Assembly: GCF_009831625.1 (NCBI RefSeq)
Contig: NZ_WUUS01000001.1
Coordinates: 372,301 to 436,300 of the forward strand
Reading direction: 5' to 3'
Source: Halobaculum saliterrae
GTDB lineage: Archaea > Halobacteriota > Halobacteria > Halobacteriales > Haloferacaceae
DNA length: 64,000 bases
In this document: piece by piece, positions 27,659-37,151 of the stretch
Position numbering within the stretch: position 1 is the stretch's first letter
Layout: the number at the start of each line of letters is the position of its first letter
Made by a program: the position numbers and the translations under genes
The notes under the pieces: generated by a model
Database searches by the model: none
Told to the model about the DNA's origin: nothing
Seen by the model: the letters and a program-made list of their open reading frames with translations, nothing else

Positions 27659-28945
27659 CTACCCGCGGAGCGACTGGACCGGCGGCTCCCACGCCGCGCG
27701 GTAGGCGGGGTACAGCCCGCCGACGAGCGCGACCGCCACGCCGAAGGCGAACGCACCCAGCGCGACCAGCGCGTTCGTCGGAACGAGCACCGCATCGAGC
27801 GGGAGCTCCGTGTTGAGCGCGACGATGACGACGCCGACGGTGCCGAGCAGGACCCCGACGGCGCCGCCCCCGACCCCGAGCAGCGTCGCCTCCACGAGTA
27901 ACGTCCGCAACACCTGGTCGCGGTGGATCCCGACGGCGCGCAGGACGCCGATCTCCCCCCGCCGCTCGGAGACCGTCATCAGCATGACGTTGAAGATCGA
28001 CACGCCGGCAACGACGAGCGAGACGCCCGCGACCGCCAGCAGGAACCCGTTGAGCAGCGCGAAGAACTCCGTGATCCGGTCGAGCACGCTCGTCAGCGAG
28101 AACACCGAGACGCGCCGCTCGCGGGCGTTGAGTCGGTCTCGGACCCCGCGGGCGACCGCGTCGGCGTCGCCGCCGGAGTCGGCCTGCACGACCACCTGCG
28201 AGAAGCCGTCGGTGGCGAACTCGCCGGGCGGAAGGACGACCGCCGAGTCGGCCCGCAGGGGCGTGATGCTCGACTGCGGGGGGAGCACCGCGACGACGCG
28301 GTAGGTGTTCGACTCGATCGTGACCTGCGACCCGACGCGGAGGTCGAGCGCCCCGGCCACGTCCGCGCCGACGAGCGCGCCCTGCCGGTGGTAGTCGGGC
28401 ACGCCCGGCGCGTCGCCGAACAGCGGCCGAGGGTTCGTCGTCCCGTACACCTGCGCGACCGTCCGGCTCCCGCCCGCGCTGACGGTTCCGCCGGTCGACT
28501 TCAGCGGGATCACCGTCCCGCGGCCGGCGGCGGCGCGTTCGACGGCCGCGAGGTCCCGACCGTCGAGCGTCTCCTCGCCGGACTCGGCGGCCGGGCTGAC
28601 GATCACCTGGTCTCCGAGCCCGCCGAGTTCCTCAGTCGCGGCCGTCTGGAGCGCGGTGCCGAGCATCCCCAGCGCGACGACCGCGAACACGCCGATGACG
28701 ATCCCCAGCGCGGCCAGCCCCGCGCGGAGGCGCTGGCGCGAGAGGTTGCGGAACGCGAGCGAGACCGCCGGGAAGCGGCGGCCGAGCGCGTCGCCCGCGC
28801 GGGCGATCCGGGCGACAGCCGGGTCCGGAACCGCGACGCGCGCCGCCGCCGCGGCTCCGCCGGCCGCGCCACGGAGGCGGCTCCCGAGTCGTGCGACCGC
28901 CGCGACCGGGGCGAGTCGCACGAGTCGCCGGATCCGGTCACGCAT
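27659..28945 (-). CDS. MacB/FtsX-type ABC transporter permease
   Basis: This 428-residue permease has one helix near residues 72-95, a large extracytoplasmic MacB-PCD domain (about 100-280), and three C-terminal helices (about 295-325, 345-372 and 385-412). The turn with VSERRGEIGVLRAVGIHRDQV is the FtsX-domain signature. Its start overlaps the ATPase gene by 8 nt. Together with the ATPase and the CARDB protein it forms a mechanotransmission-type export or lipoprotein-release system. Confidence 0.9.
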   Translation of the reverse strand: MRDRIRRLVRLAPVAAVARLGSRLRGAAGGAAAAARVAVPDPAVARIARAGDALGRRFPAVSLAFRNLSRQRLRAGLAALGIVIGVFAVVALGMLGTALQTAATEELGGLGDQVIVSPAAESGEETLDGRDLAAVERAAAGRGTVIPLKSTGGTVSAGGSRTVAQVYGTTNPRPLFGDAPGVPDYHRQGALVGADVAGALDLRVGSQVTIESNTYRVVAVLPPQSSITPLRADSAVVLPPGEFATDGFSQVVVQADSGGDADAVARGVRDRLNARERRVSVFSLTSVLDRITEFFALLNGFLLAVAGVSLVVAGVSIFNVMLMTVSERRGEIGVLRAVGIHRDQVLRTLLVEATLLGVGGGAVGVLLGTVGVVIVALNTELPLDAVLVPTNALVALGAFAFGVAVALVGGLYPAYRAAWEPPVQSLRG

Positions 28946-29882
28946 CGTCGAGCACCCCGTCGACGAGTTCGACGGTCCGGTCGGCGTACCCGGTCACGAG
29001 ATCGTCGTGGGTGACGGCGACGACACCGACGCCGGCGGCGGCGATCTCGCGGATCTCCTCGAGCACGGAGACGCCCGTCTCGCGGTCGAGGTTGCCGGTG
29101 GGCTCGTCCGCGAGCAGCACGTCGGGCTCGTTGATCAGCGAGCGCGCGATGGCCACCCGCTGCTTCTGCCCGCCGGACAGCTCGTCGGGGGTGTGGTCCA
29201 GCCGGTCGCCGAGGCCGACGCGTTCGAGCAGGTCGACCGCGCGGTCGGTGTGGTCCTCCGAGAGGAACGCCGTCGGGAGGCGGACGTTCTCGACGGCCGA
29301 CAGCGTCGGGACGAGGTGGAAGTCCTGGAAGACGAACCCGATCGTCTCGCGGCGCACGTCGGTGCGCTCGCGCTCCGAGCGGCCGGCGACGGGGGTCCCG
29401 TGGAGTTCGACGCGACCCTCGGTGGGGTCGTCGAGCAGACCGAGGAGGTTCAGCATCGTCGACTTCCCGGACCCGGAGGGACCGACGACCGCGACGACCT
29501 CGCCGCCGGCGACCGCGAACTCGACGTTCGACAGGGCCGTCACGGTGCCGCCACCGCCCTCGTAGCGCTTCGTCACGTTCGCCAGCCGAAGCGGAGGGGT
29601 CGCGTCGTCCGCGTCCGCGGCGTCGGCGTCGACGTCGGTCCCGCGGGCGACCGTGTCGGTCGGCGGTACGGCGGCGTCCGCCGCGGCGCCGAACGACGAG
29701 CGGGAGTCGTCGGAGGACACGTCGACGGCGTCGGCGGATCGGGCGGCCGGGTCGGTGTCCCCTGACCGGTCGCGACCGTCGGCGTTCACCGATCGGCCGG
29801 GGACCTCGGTGTCCGCCGATCGGCCGTCGCTATCGGCGTCCGCTGACCGGCCGGCGGCCTCGGTGTTCGCGTCGTCGGTCAT
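28938..29882 (-). CDS. MacB/LolD-type ABC transporter ATP-binding protein
   Basis: This 314-residue protein has a complete ABC ATPase from about residue 88: Walker A GPSGSGKST, Q-loop FVFQDFHLVPTLS, signature LSGGQKQR, Walker B VLLADEPTGNLD and the H-loop TH. The first 85 residues are an unusual acidic, repetitive extension with GRSAD/GRSVN-like units every 8-10 residues. Close homologues usually start at the ABC domain. The gene overlaps both neighbours by 4 and 8 nt, so all three are translated from one mRNA. Confidence 0.92.
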   Translation of the reverse strand: MTDDANTEAAGRSADADSDGRSADTEVPGRSVNADGRDRSGDTDPAARSADAVDVSSDDSRSSFGAAADAAVPPTDTVARGTDVDADAADADDATPPLRLANVTKRYEGGGGTVTALSNVEFAVAGGEVVAVVGPSGSGKSTMLNLLGLLDDPTEGRVELHGTPVAGRSERERTDVRRETIGFVFQDFHLVPTLSAVENVRLPTAFLSEDHTDRAVDLLERVGLGDRLDHTPDELSGGQKQRVAIARSLINEPDVLLADEPTGNLDRETGVSVLEEIREIAAAGVGVVAVTHDDLVTGYADRTVELVDGVLDDA

Positions 29883-31480
29883 ACGTACCGTCGGACGACG
29901 AGTCCGATCGCCAGCGGGATCGCGAACCCGACCGCGAGCAGGAGTCCGCCGACGGGGCCCGACACGCCGAGCGCGCCGAACGATCCCGCCCCCGTGGACG
30001 ACCGGCTCGCCGGGAGCGGCACCTCGATCACCTCGGTGACGCGGTCGTCGCCGGCGGTGTACGCCACCCGAACGGGGATCGACGTGGCGTTCGCGGCGTC
30101 GACGCGACCGGTCACGCTGAACGGCGCGAACTCGCTGGCGTCGACGGTGCCAACGAAGTAGCTCCGCTGGGGGTACGCGGGGGTGGCGGACCGGGACTCC
30201 GCGACGCCGACGACGACGCCGGACACCTCGCCGCCGCCGACGTTCCCGAGGTTGCCGCCGATCGTGACGCGCCCGTCGTCGTCGAGGCTGACGTTCAGGC
30301 CGGTCAACTCGACGGCGCCGCGCTTCGGCCGGAAGTCGTAGTCCGCGGCGGCCTCGCGGCGCTCGCCCGCGAGGTCGTATCTGGCGACGAAGTCGATATC
30401 GCCCGCGGTCTCGACGGCCGAGAGGTCGACGGTCACGGTCGCCTCGGCGCCGGGTTCGAGCGCGTCCGCGACCGCGACGCGACCGACGGCGGAGACGAGC
30501 GTGCCGTTGTCGCCTCGGGGGACGAGCACGACCCGTTCGATCGCGGCGTTGCCGAAGTTGGTCACGGTCACGTCGAGTCGGTCACCGTCCGCGTCGTCGT
30601 CGCCGTCGCCGCCGGTCGACGGCTGGAGGGCGCCGCCCCCGCCGCCGATGATCCCGGCGATCCCGCCCGCACCCCCCGCCGCGGCGTCGCCGGCGGCGTC
30701 GCCGGTCGCGGTCGAGACCCGCACGCCGACGTCGGCGGTCAGGGGGTCGACCGTCACCGCCCGGTCGTGCGTGACGGTCGCGCGGGTGCCCGCGGCGGTC
30801 GTGTAGTCGACCCGGACGCGGATCGACCGCTCGCCGGCCTCCATCGGTCGCACGGAGAGGTTGAGCGATTGGCTCGCGCCGGCCGCGAGCGTCGCGACGG
30901 TCCGGCGGACCCGCTCGCCGTCGGTCGGTTCGACGACCGAAACCGTGAGATCGCGCAGGGGAGCGGTCGTCGGATTCGAGACCGTCACGTCGACGGCAGA
31001 GTCCGCGCCCGCGACGGCGTCGGCGACGGTCGCCTCGACCAACGGCGCGCCGCGCTCGACGGCGAGCGAGAGCGGGCGGCTGGCCGTCGCCGTCTCGTCG
31101 TCCGCGTCGGAGACGGTGGCGACGACCGAGAGGTCGTACCCGCCGGGCTCGTCGACGACGAGCGTGACGGGGACGGCGATCGTCTCGCCGGGGGAGAGCG
31201 TGCCGAGCCCCGTCGCCGCCCCGAGGACGGTGCCGTTGGAGTCGCGGACGGCGACGCGGTCGAGATCGGCGGCGGAGGCGCTCGCGCCCGAGAGTCGGAT
31301 CGTCGCCTCGACGGTGACCGGCGCCCCCGCGGTCGGGGTCGCGGGCGTGACGGTCGCGTCGGTCACCGCGACGCGGGCGTCCGGCACCGCGCCGGCGACG
31401 CCGACGAACGGGGCGAGGACCGAGGTGGCGAGGAGCGCGGCGGCGACGAACGCGGCCGCTTCGGTCGAACGATCGTTCAA
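29879..31480 (-). CDS. Exported CARDB/S-layer-like protein of the MacB-type operon
   Basis: This 533-residue protein has a signal peptide, three or four Ig-like CARDB domains (for example PTAGAPVTVEATIRLSG and DSAVDVTVSNPTTAPL), a glycine-rich patch near residues 265-285 (GGAGGIAGIIGGGGGAL) and a C-terminal helix with VVRRYV, so it is anchored with its bulk outside. It is the first gene of the operon with the ABC ATPase and permease and may be the cargo-binding or surface partner. The start is uncertain: I prefer the TTG at 31480, directly before the signal peptide. A GTG at 31549 is in frame and would add 23 residues. Confidence 0.75.
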   Translation of the reverse strand: MNDRSTEAAAFVAAALLATSVLAPFVGVAGAVPDARVAVTDATVTPATPTAGAPVTVEATIRLSGASASAADLDRVAVRDSNGTVLGAATGLGTLSPGETIAVPVTLVVDEPGGYDLSVVATVSDADDETATASRPLSLAVERGAPLVEATVADAVAGADSAVDVTVSNPTTAPLRDLTVSVVEPTDGERVRRTVATLAAGASQSLNLSVRPMEAGERSIRVRVDYTTAAGTRATVTHDRAVTVDPLTADVGVRVSTATGDAAGDAAAGGAGGIAGIIGGGGGALQPSTGGDGDDDADGDRLDVTVTNFGNAAIERVVLVPRGDNGTLVSAVGRVAVADALEPGAEATVTVDLSAVETAGDIDFVARYDLAGERREAAADYDFRPKRGAVELTGLNVSLDDDGRVTIGGNLGNVGGGEVSGVVVGVAESRSATPAYPQRSYFVGTVDASEFAPFSVTGRVDAANATSIPVRVAYTAGDDRVTEVIEVPLPASRSSTGAGSFGALGVSGPVGGLLLAVGFAIPLAIGLVVRRYV

Positions 31481-31564
31481 TATAACGCGGTTAGGGGTCG
31501 GAGCCGCAAATACCTTCCCCGGGGCAGAGCGGGCCGGACACGTCGACACGACGGCGACCCGGAC

Positions 31565-32389
31565 TCACAGGTCGTACGTCTCGCCGTCGACCGCGAGCGG
31601 CTCCGCGAACGCCTCCTCGGGCGGGTAGTAGTGCGCGAGGTGGACCAGCCGCGTCTCCGCGGCGTCGAGATCGTCGGCCAGCGCCAGCGCCCCCTCGCGG
31701 GTCATGTGTTTCGTGCCGAAGGTGTACGGCGTGCCGTCGGGGCCCTCGTCCTTCCCGCCCATCGGGTGGTACTCACAGAACGCCGCCGGAACGATGCCGT
31801 CCGCGAGCAGGAGGTCCGGGTCCGAGAGCGCCGCTCGCGAGTCTGCGGGCACGTCGTAGCTCGTGTCGCCAGACAGCGACAGTTTCGCGCCCGTCTCGGG
31901 GTCCTCGACGCACAGCCCGTAACAGACGAGCGGCGGGTGGTCGACCGGGACGAGCGTCACGTCGAGACCGCACACGCGGACGGACTCGAACGGCGTCACG
32001 TCCTCCACGGTCACCCGGTCGAGGTAGTCGTACTTCGAGCGGATCGTGTCGGCGACCGACTCGCCGGTGACGGGGTCGACCTCGTCGGCGGCGTACACCG
32101 GGAGGTCGTCGAACAGCCGGTAGGCGTTGCCGAGGCCGTCGAGGTGGTCGAAGTGGATGTGCGAGACGATCGCGGCGTCCGGCAGCGGCACGTCGTGGGT
32201 GAGGAACTGCTGGCGGAAGTCCGGCGAGCAGTCGATCAGCAGCGACTCGCCGGTGCGCTCGTTCTCGACGTGCACCGAGAAGCGCGAGCGCTCGATCCCG
32301 CGTTCGCGGGCCTCCTCGCAGGTGTCGCAGTCGCAGCCGACGGTGGGCGTGCCGGTGGTGTCGCCCGTGCCGAGAAGCGTGACGCGCAT
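31565..32389 (-). CDS. MBL-fold metallohydrolase (PhnP/RNase Z-like)
   Basis: This 274-residue metallo-beta-lactamase-fold enzyme carries H-I-H-F-D-H-L-D-G as the metal-binding motif near residue 77. It starts with the VTLLGTGDTTGTPTVGCDCDTC region shared with PhnP-type cyclic phosphodiesterases, where the cysteines bind a structural zinc. The later LSGDTSYDVP and the final H-L-A-H-Y complete the site. PhnP-like proteins cleave phosphodiesters; the true substrate is not known. The gene begins 8 nt after the stop of the AAA ATPase gene, so the two are co-transcribed. Confidence 0.9.
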   Translation of the reverse strand: MRVTLLGTGDTTGTPTVGCDCDTCEEARERGIERSRFSVHVENERTGESLLIDCSPDFRQQFLTHDVPLPDAAIVSHIHFDHLDGLGNAYRLFDDLPVYAADEVDPVTGESVADTIRSKYDYLDRVTVEDVTPFESVRVCGLDVTLVPVDHPPLVCYGLCVEDPETGAKLSLSGDTSYDVPADSRAALSDPDLLLADGIVPAAFCEYHPMGGKDEGPDGTPYTFGTKHMTREGALALADDLDAAETRLVHLAHYYPPEEAFAEPLAVDGETYDL

Positions 32390-32397
32390 CCGGCGAG

Positions 32398-33777
32398 TCA
32401 GTGCTCGTGGTCGTGATCGTGATCGGAGTGATCGTGACCGGCGCCGCCGTCCCCGACGACCTCCGCGCCCTCGCCGTCGATCATGTCCATGTTCTTGAGG
32501 TTGTCGCGCTCCTCGAAGTCCTGGACGGCGTCCATGATGTCCGCCTGCGTGATCTCCATGCGGTCGTCGGTGAGCGCCTCCAGCACGGCCTCACGGAGCA
32601 CGAGTCGGAGGTCGCTCCCGGTGAGCCCCTCGGTTCGGTCGGCGACCTCGTCGGGGTCGAACTTCGCGATCTCCATCTGCCGGGTGATGACCCGGAGGAT
32701 GTCCGAGCGCATCTGCCGGTCGGGCTTGGGGAAGTTGACGATCTCGTCGAACCGGCGCCACGCCGCGGCGTCGAGCTGGTCGGGGTGGTTCGTCGCCGAG
32801 ATGAGCAGCACCTCGTCGCGCACCAGCGACACCTCGTCGATGCTCTTGAGCAGCGTGTTGACGGCGCGCTTGAGCGCGGCGTGCTCGTCGGACTTGCGGG
32901 TCTTGGCGACGGAGTCGAACTCGTCGATGAACAGGATACACGGCGCCAGCCGCTTGGCGACCTCGAACGTCTTCTCGACGTTCTTGGCGGTCTCGCCGAG
33001 GTACTGGCTCGTCACCATCGACAGCTTCACCTCGACGAACGGGAGGCCCAACTCGTGGGCGAGCGCGCGGGCGGCGGTCGTCTTGCCCGTGCCCGGCGGG
33101 CCCACGAACAGGAGCTTGCCGATCTCGCGCAGGCCGATGTCCGCGAGGTACTGCCGGTGCTCGATCGCCTTCATCAGCTTGCGGATCTCGCCCTCCTGGT
33201 CGGTCGTGAGCACCAGGTCCTTCAGCGTCATCTCGATCTCCTCGGGCGCCTTCACCGTGACGAGGTCGAGCATCTCGGCGTCCTCCTCCTCGTCGAAGTA
33301 CTCGCCGAGGAGGGCGTCGATCCACACCCGGTCGGCGCGAACGGGACGGTTCTCGTCGCGGGCCTCGTCGTGGGTCACCGAGAAGTCGGCGTCGTGGTCG
33401 ACCTCGGGGTCCTCGGCGATCGCCGCGAGCACGGGGTTGCTCAGGAGGTCGTCGTCGTCGACCCGGTCGAGGATCCACTCGACGGCCATCTCGGGCTGGG
33501 ACAGCGACACCTCCCCGGAGAACTCCTTTCGCTGGGTGAACAGGAGGTCGGAGATCGCCTCCCAGGGGCGCTCGACTCCGGTCGCGGTCTTTGCGGTCGA
33601 TTCGGTCACGTGGAGCGGACGCTCCACGCCGCCCGGTCCCTCCTCGTCCTCCGGGGATTCGCTCCAGAAGACACGGCGGTACCGTGGCGGTAAATCGTCG
33701 GCGTCGAGGTCGCGGTCCTCGTTGTACCGGTGGACGGTTACGAGAAGCTCGACCACGTCCTCTGCCGGGTCACTCAT
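32398..33777 (-). CDS. AAA+ ATPase (Vps4/Cdc48-like) with His-rich tail
   Basis: This 459-residue protein has an N-terminal region of about 200 residues without a named domain and a classic AAA module: Walker A FVGPPGTGKTTAA, Walker B ILFIDEFDS, sensor 1 LISATN, and arginine-finger region AAWRRFDEIVNFPKP. The C-terminus ends in a run of alternating His and Asp (GHDHSDHDHDHEH), which looks like a metal-binding tail. The AAA module belongs to the SpoVK/Vps4 group that remodels proteins. It is co-transcribed with the MBL hydrolase. The ATG at 33777 fits homologues; the open frame continues far upstream without coding character. Confidence 0.9.
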   Translation of the reverse strand: MSDPAEDVVELLVTVHRYNEDRDLDADDLPPRYRRVFWSESPEDEEGPGGVERPLHVTESTAKTATGVERPWEAISDLLFTQRKEFSGEVSLSQPEMAVEWILDRVDDDDLLSNPVLAAIAEDPEVDHDADFSVTHDEARDENRPVRADRVWIDALLGEYFDEEEDAEMLDLVTVKAPEEIEMTLKDLVLTTDQEGEIRKLMKAIEHRQYLADIGLREIGKLLFVGPPGTGKTTAARALAHELGLPFVEVKLSMVTSQYLGETAKNVEKTFEVAKRLAPCILFIDEFDSVAKTRKSDEHAALKRAVNTLLKSIDEVSLVRDEVLLISATNHPDQLDAAAWRRFDEIVNFPKPDRQMRSDILRVITRQMEIAKFDPDEVADRTEGLTGSDLRLVLREAVLEALTDDRMEITQADIMDAVQDFEERDNLKNMDMIDGEGAEVVGDGGAGHDHSDHDHDHEH

Positions 33778-33894
33778 CCCCCAGGGATTGCCGCCGGAAG
33801 CTGTTAAGCGCGTCGAAGCGGCGGAAACCGGGTGTGTGAGACGCACGCACGACTCGGGGTAAACCCTCGGCCACGCTCCGCCAGTTCTCCCGGA

Positions 33895-33900
33895 TTTATC
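33895..33900 (+). promoter_or_regulatory. TATA box of the thiolase gene
   Basis: TTTATC is centred about 27 nt before the ATG at 33925, which favours that ATG over the one at 33916. Confidence 0.55.
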
Positions 33901-33924
33901 AGTCGGGACCGCGGAATGAGTACC

Positions 33925-35058
33925 ATGGCAACACCCGTCATCGCGGCCGCGTACCGGACCCCGTTCGGGAAGCAGGACGGCGTCTTCGCGGACACCCGCG
34001 GCGAGGACCTCTCCGTCACGCTCATCGACCACATCCTCGAGGAACACGACCTCGAACCCGACGACGTGGACGACCTCATGTGGGGGGTCGCCCAGCAGCG
34101 CGGCGAGCAGGACAACAACGTCGCCCGCGTCATCGCGCTCCTCTCGGAGCTGGGCGAGGGGACGCCCGCGACGAGCATCAACCGCTGGTGCGCCTCGTCG
34201 ATGCAGGCGATCATCTCGGCGTCGGACGCCGTCGCCGCGGGCAACCGCGACTGCATCGTCGCCGGCGGCGTCGAGAGCATGAGCCGGGTGCCGATGGACG
34301 GCGACTCCTACCAGCACCTCCACCCCGAGCTGTCCGAGAAGTACAACGTCTTCCAGCTCCAGATGGGGATGACCGCCGAGAAGGTCGCCGAGGAGTACGA
34401 GGTGTCCCGCGAGGCGCAAGACGAGTTCGCCGCGCGCTCGCACCACCGCGCCGCCGAGGCGACGGAGTCGGGGCGCTTCGACGACGAGATCGTCCCCGTC
34501 GAGACGGAGGACGGCGTCGTCACGGAGGACGAGGGCATCCGCACGGACACGTCCGCGGAGGCGCTCGCGGACCTGCCGCCCGCGTTCACCGGCGACGGCA
34601 GCGTCACCGCGGGGAACTCCTCGCAGATCACCGACGGCGCGGCGGCGACGCTCGTGTGTTCGCGGGAGTTCGCCGACGAGCACGGGCTCGACGTGCTCGC
34701 GGAGGTCGGCACGAACAACGTCGCCGGCGTCGACCCGACCGTCATGGGTATCGGCCCGGTCCCGGCCACACGCGGCCTGCTGGAGCGGGCGGACGCCGAC
34801 ATCGACGACTACGGGCTGGTCGAGGTGAACGAGGCGTTCGCCTCCCAGTGCGAGTACACCCGCCGCGAACTCGGGATCGACGAGGACAGCTACAACGTGA
34901 ACGGGGGCGCCATCGCGCTGGGGCACCCGCTCGGGGCCTCCGGCGCCCGCCTGCCGGTGACGCTGATCCACGAGATGATCAAGCGGGACGTGGACCGCGG
35001 GCTGGCGTCGCTGTGCGTCGGCTTCGGGCAGGGCGCGGCGATCGAGTTCAGTCGGTAG
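33925..35058 (+). CDS. Acetyl-CoA C-acyltransferase (thiolase)
   Basis: This 377-residue thiolase condenses or cleaves acyl-CoA units in fatty-acid or isoprenoid metabolism. The nucleophilic cysteine sits in [12 protein letters not shown] near residue 88, the VNEAFASQ motif carries the conserved asparagine/glutamate region, and [17 protein letters not shown] supplies the catalytic histidine. The C-terminal catalytic cysteine lies in [10 protein letters not shown]. The length is normal. Another ATG nine bases upstream (33916) is possible. An acyl-CoA ligase is encoded at 61 kb, but no beta-oxidation operon surrounds this gene. Confidence 0.93.
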   Translation: MATPVIAAAYRTPFGKQDGVFADTRGEDLSVTLIDHILEEHDLEPDDVDDLMWGVAQQRGEQDNNVARVIALLSELGEGTPATSINRWCASSMQAIISASDAVAAGNRDCIVAGGVESMSRVPMDGDSYQHLHPELSEKYNVFQLQMGMTAEKVAEEYEVSREAQDEFAARSHHRAAEATESGRFDDEIVPVETEDGVVTEDEGIRTDTSAEALADLPPAFTGDGSVTAGNSSQITDGAAATLVCSREFADEHGLDVLAEVGTNNVAGVDPTVMGIGPVPATRGLLERADADIDDYGLVEVNEAFASQCEYTRRELGIDEDSYNVNGGAIALGHPLGASGARLPVTLIHEMIKRDVDRGLASLCVGFGQGAAIEFSR

Positions 35059-35072
35059 ATCGGTTGCATGCG

Positions 35073-35080
35073 TTTTTCTT
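35073..35080 (+). terminator. T-rich terminator of the thiolase gene
   Basis: TTTTTCTT follows the thiolase stop by about 15 nt. Short T-runs are the usual archaeal termination signal. Confidence 0.4.
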
Positions 35081-35206
35081 GGCCGCGTGAGGGAGAGTGA
35101 CTACGCCGATCCGGGATCCGGGTGTGGCGACGCAACGGTAGCTGTCACGACCACGGCGACCGGATCACATCCACCGGATCAGGATCGCTCACACGGACCC
35201 GACACG

Positions 35207-35213
35207 GTTTAGG
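35207..35213 (+). promoter_or_regulatory. TATA-like element of serS
   Basis: GTTTAGG lies about 28 nt before the ATG at 35238, consistent with a leaderless message. Confidence 0.5.
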
Positions 35214-35237
35214 CGGAACCACCGGAACCGACAGACA

Positions 35238-36617
35238 ATGATTTCGAGGCAGTACCTCCGCGAGCACCCCGAGGAGGTTCGCGAGGGGATCGAGAACAAG
35301 GGGGTCGACGTCGACCTCGACCGGATTCTCGAACTCGACGAGGAGTGGCGCGACCTGAAGGGCCGCGGCGACACGCTGCGCCACGAGCGCAACGAGGTCT
35401 CGTCGCGGATCGGCCAGTTGAAACAGGAAGGCAAGGAGGAGGAGGCCCAGGACGCGATCGACGAGAGCCAACAGCTCAAGGCTGAGCTCCAGGAGATCGA
35501 GGACCGCGCCGACGAGCTGGAGGAGGAACTCCACGAGGCGATGCTCCACCTCCCGCAGATCCCCGACGACGACGTGCCCGTCGGCGAGGACGAGTCGGAG
35601 AACGTCGAGCGCCGGCGCGAGGGGTTCGACGACCTCCGGGACCTCCCCGAGGAGGTGATCCCGCACTACGATCTGGGCGAGGACCTGGACGTTCTGGACT
35701 TCGACCGCGGCGCGAAGGTGTCGGGCGGCGGCTTCTACTTCGCGAAGGGCGAGGGGGCGATGCTGGAGCACGCGCTCATCCAGTTCTTCCTGGAGGTCCA
35801 CCGCGAGCAGGGCTACACCGACGTGTTCCCGCCGATCCCCGTGAACTCGAGGTCGATGGAGGGCACCGGCCAGTTCCCGAAGTTCGTTGAGGACGCCTAC
35901 CGCGTCGGCGACGAGAACGCCGACGAGATCGACGACGACGACCTCTGGCTGCTCCCGACCGCGGAGGTCCCGGTGACGAACATGTATCGCGACGAGATCC
36001 TGCTGGACGACGACCTCCCGGTCAAACACCAGGCGTACTCGCCGAACTTCCGCCGCGAGGCGGGCGAACACGGCACCGAGACGCGCGGGATCGTCCGCGT
36101 CCACCAGTTCAACAAGGTGGAGATGGTGAACTTCGTCCGTCCGGAGAACAGCGAGGAGCGCTTCGAGCGCCTCGTCGAGGAGGCCGAGGAGGTGCTCGAA
36201 CGGCTCGGACTCCCGTACCGGATCTTGGAGATGTGCACCGGCGACCTGGGGTTCACGCAGGCCAAGAAGTACGACATCGAGGTGTGGGCCCCCGGCGACG
36301 ACATGGACGACGGCCCCGAGCAGGGCGGCCGATGGCTGGAGGTCTCGTCGGTATCGAACTTCCGCGACTTCCAGGCGCGGCGCGCCGGCCTGCGGTTCCG
36401 ACCCGAGCGCCACGAGTCGGCCGAGTACCTCCACACGCTCAACGGCTCGGGAGTGGCGGTTCCGCGCGTCGTCGTCGCCATTCTGGAGTACTATCAGAAC
36501 GACGACGGCACCGTCGACGTGCCCGAACCGCTCCAGCCGTACATGGGTGGCAGGGAGGTCATCGAGGGCAGCGAGAAGGTCGGCGAGAGCGCCGTCGGCG
36601 CCGGCGAGCGGGAGTAG
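35238..36617 (+). CDS. serS: Seryl-tRNA synthetase
   Basis: This 459-residue class II synthetase charges tRNA-Ser. Residues 1-110 form the long antiparallel coiled-coil arm that grips the tRNA variable arm (rich in Glu, Lys and Gln). The catalytic domain shows motif 2 SPNFRREAGEHGTETRGIVR and motif 3 TLNGSGVAVPR. The length and order match the common bacterial/haloarchaeal SerRS type and not the rare methanogen type. The gene is single. Confidence 0.97.
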   Translation: MISRQYLREHPEEVREGIENKGVDVDLDRILELDEEWRDLKGRGDTLRHERNEVSSRIGQLKQEGKEEEAQDAIDESQQLKAELQEIEDRADELEEELHEAMLHLPQIPDDDVPVGEDESENVERRREGFDDLRDLPEEVIPHYDLGEDLDVLDFDRGAKVSGGGFYFAKGEGAMLEHALIQFFLEVHREQGYTDVFPPIPVNSRSMEGTGQFPKFVEDAYRVGDENADEIDDDDLWLLPTAEVPVTNMYRDEILLDDDLPVKHQAYSPNFRREAGEHGTETRGIVRVHQFNKVEMVNFVRPENSEERFERLVEEAEEVLERLGLPYRILEMCTGDLGFTQAKKYDIEVWAPGDDMDDGPEQGGRWLEVSSVSNFRDFQARRAGLRFRPERHESAEYLHTLNGSGVAVPRVVVAILEYYQNDDGTVDVPEPLQPYMGGREVIEGSEKVGESAVGAGERE

Positions 36618-36674
36618 CCGGCGGTCCGGGGACCGGCACCGGAACCGGCGTATCGTCCTCCGCAGCCCCGTTTC

Positions 36675-37025
36675 TCAGTCGGTGTACGTCGTGAGGTGAT
36701 CGACAACCGCGTCCGCATCGTCGTTCGCGAATCGGAACACGTCGACGAATCCGAACAGTTCCTCGCCGTCGTCGCCGAGGAGTCGTCCGCGGGCGACGAC
36801 TTCGGGAGACGCCGTGTCGGCGGACGCGTACACCGCGTCGACCCGGTGTTCCGTGTTCGTCCGCGGGCGCTCCTCGCGCATGAATCGAACAAACGGCTCC
36901 CGTCCCGACAGCGTCCGGTCCGGTCGGTCGTGGACGAACCCGGACGCGAGCAGGGCCGCGAGCGCGTCGTAGTCCGCGGCGTCGACGGCGCGGTAGTACG
37001 TCCGGACGGCATCCTCGCGTGACAC
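36675..37025 (-). CDS. SnoaL/NTF2-like protein
   Basis: This 116-residue protein has the pattern of the NTF2-like cone fold: [20 protein letters not shown] at the start, then [18 protein letters not shown] and a closing [20 protein letters not shown]. Small members act as isomerases, hydrolases or binding proteins, and no catalytic residues identify this one. It starts at a GTG, and a TATA-like GATTCAA about 29 nt upstream supports that. Confidence 0.8.
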   Translation of the reverse strand: MSREDAVRTYYRAVDAADYDALAALLASGFVHDRPDRTLSGREPFVRFMREERPRTNTEHRVDAVYASADTASPEVVARGRLLGDDGEELFGFVDVFRFANDDADAVVDHLTTYTD

Positions 37026-37121
37026 GCCTCACTCGCGGGCACCGACGGGCTTGAATCGGTCGGCCGGAGGGACGGCGCCGACCCGCCGGCGCGAGGAACA
37101 CGCCGCCACCGCTCCGGGGCG

Positions 37122-37128
37122 CTTATTC
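37122..37128 (+). promoter_or_regulatory. TATA box of tsr3
   Basis: CTTATTC is centred about 27 nt before the GTG at 37152 and decides this start. Confidence 0.6.
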
Positions 37129-37151
37129 GCCCGCGCGGCCTCGCTCCGGGC

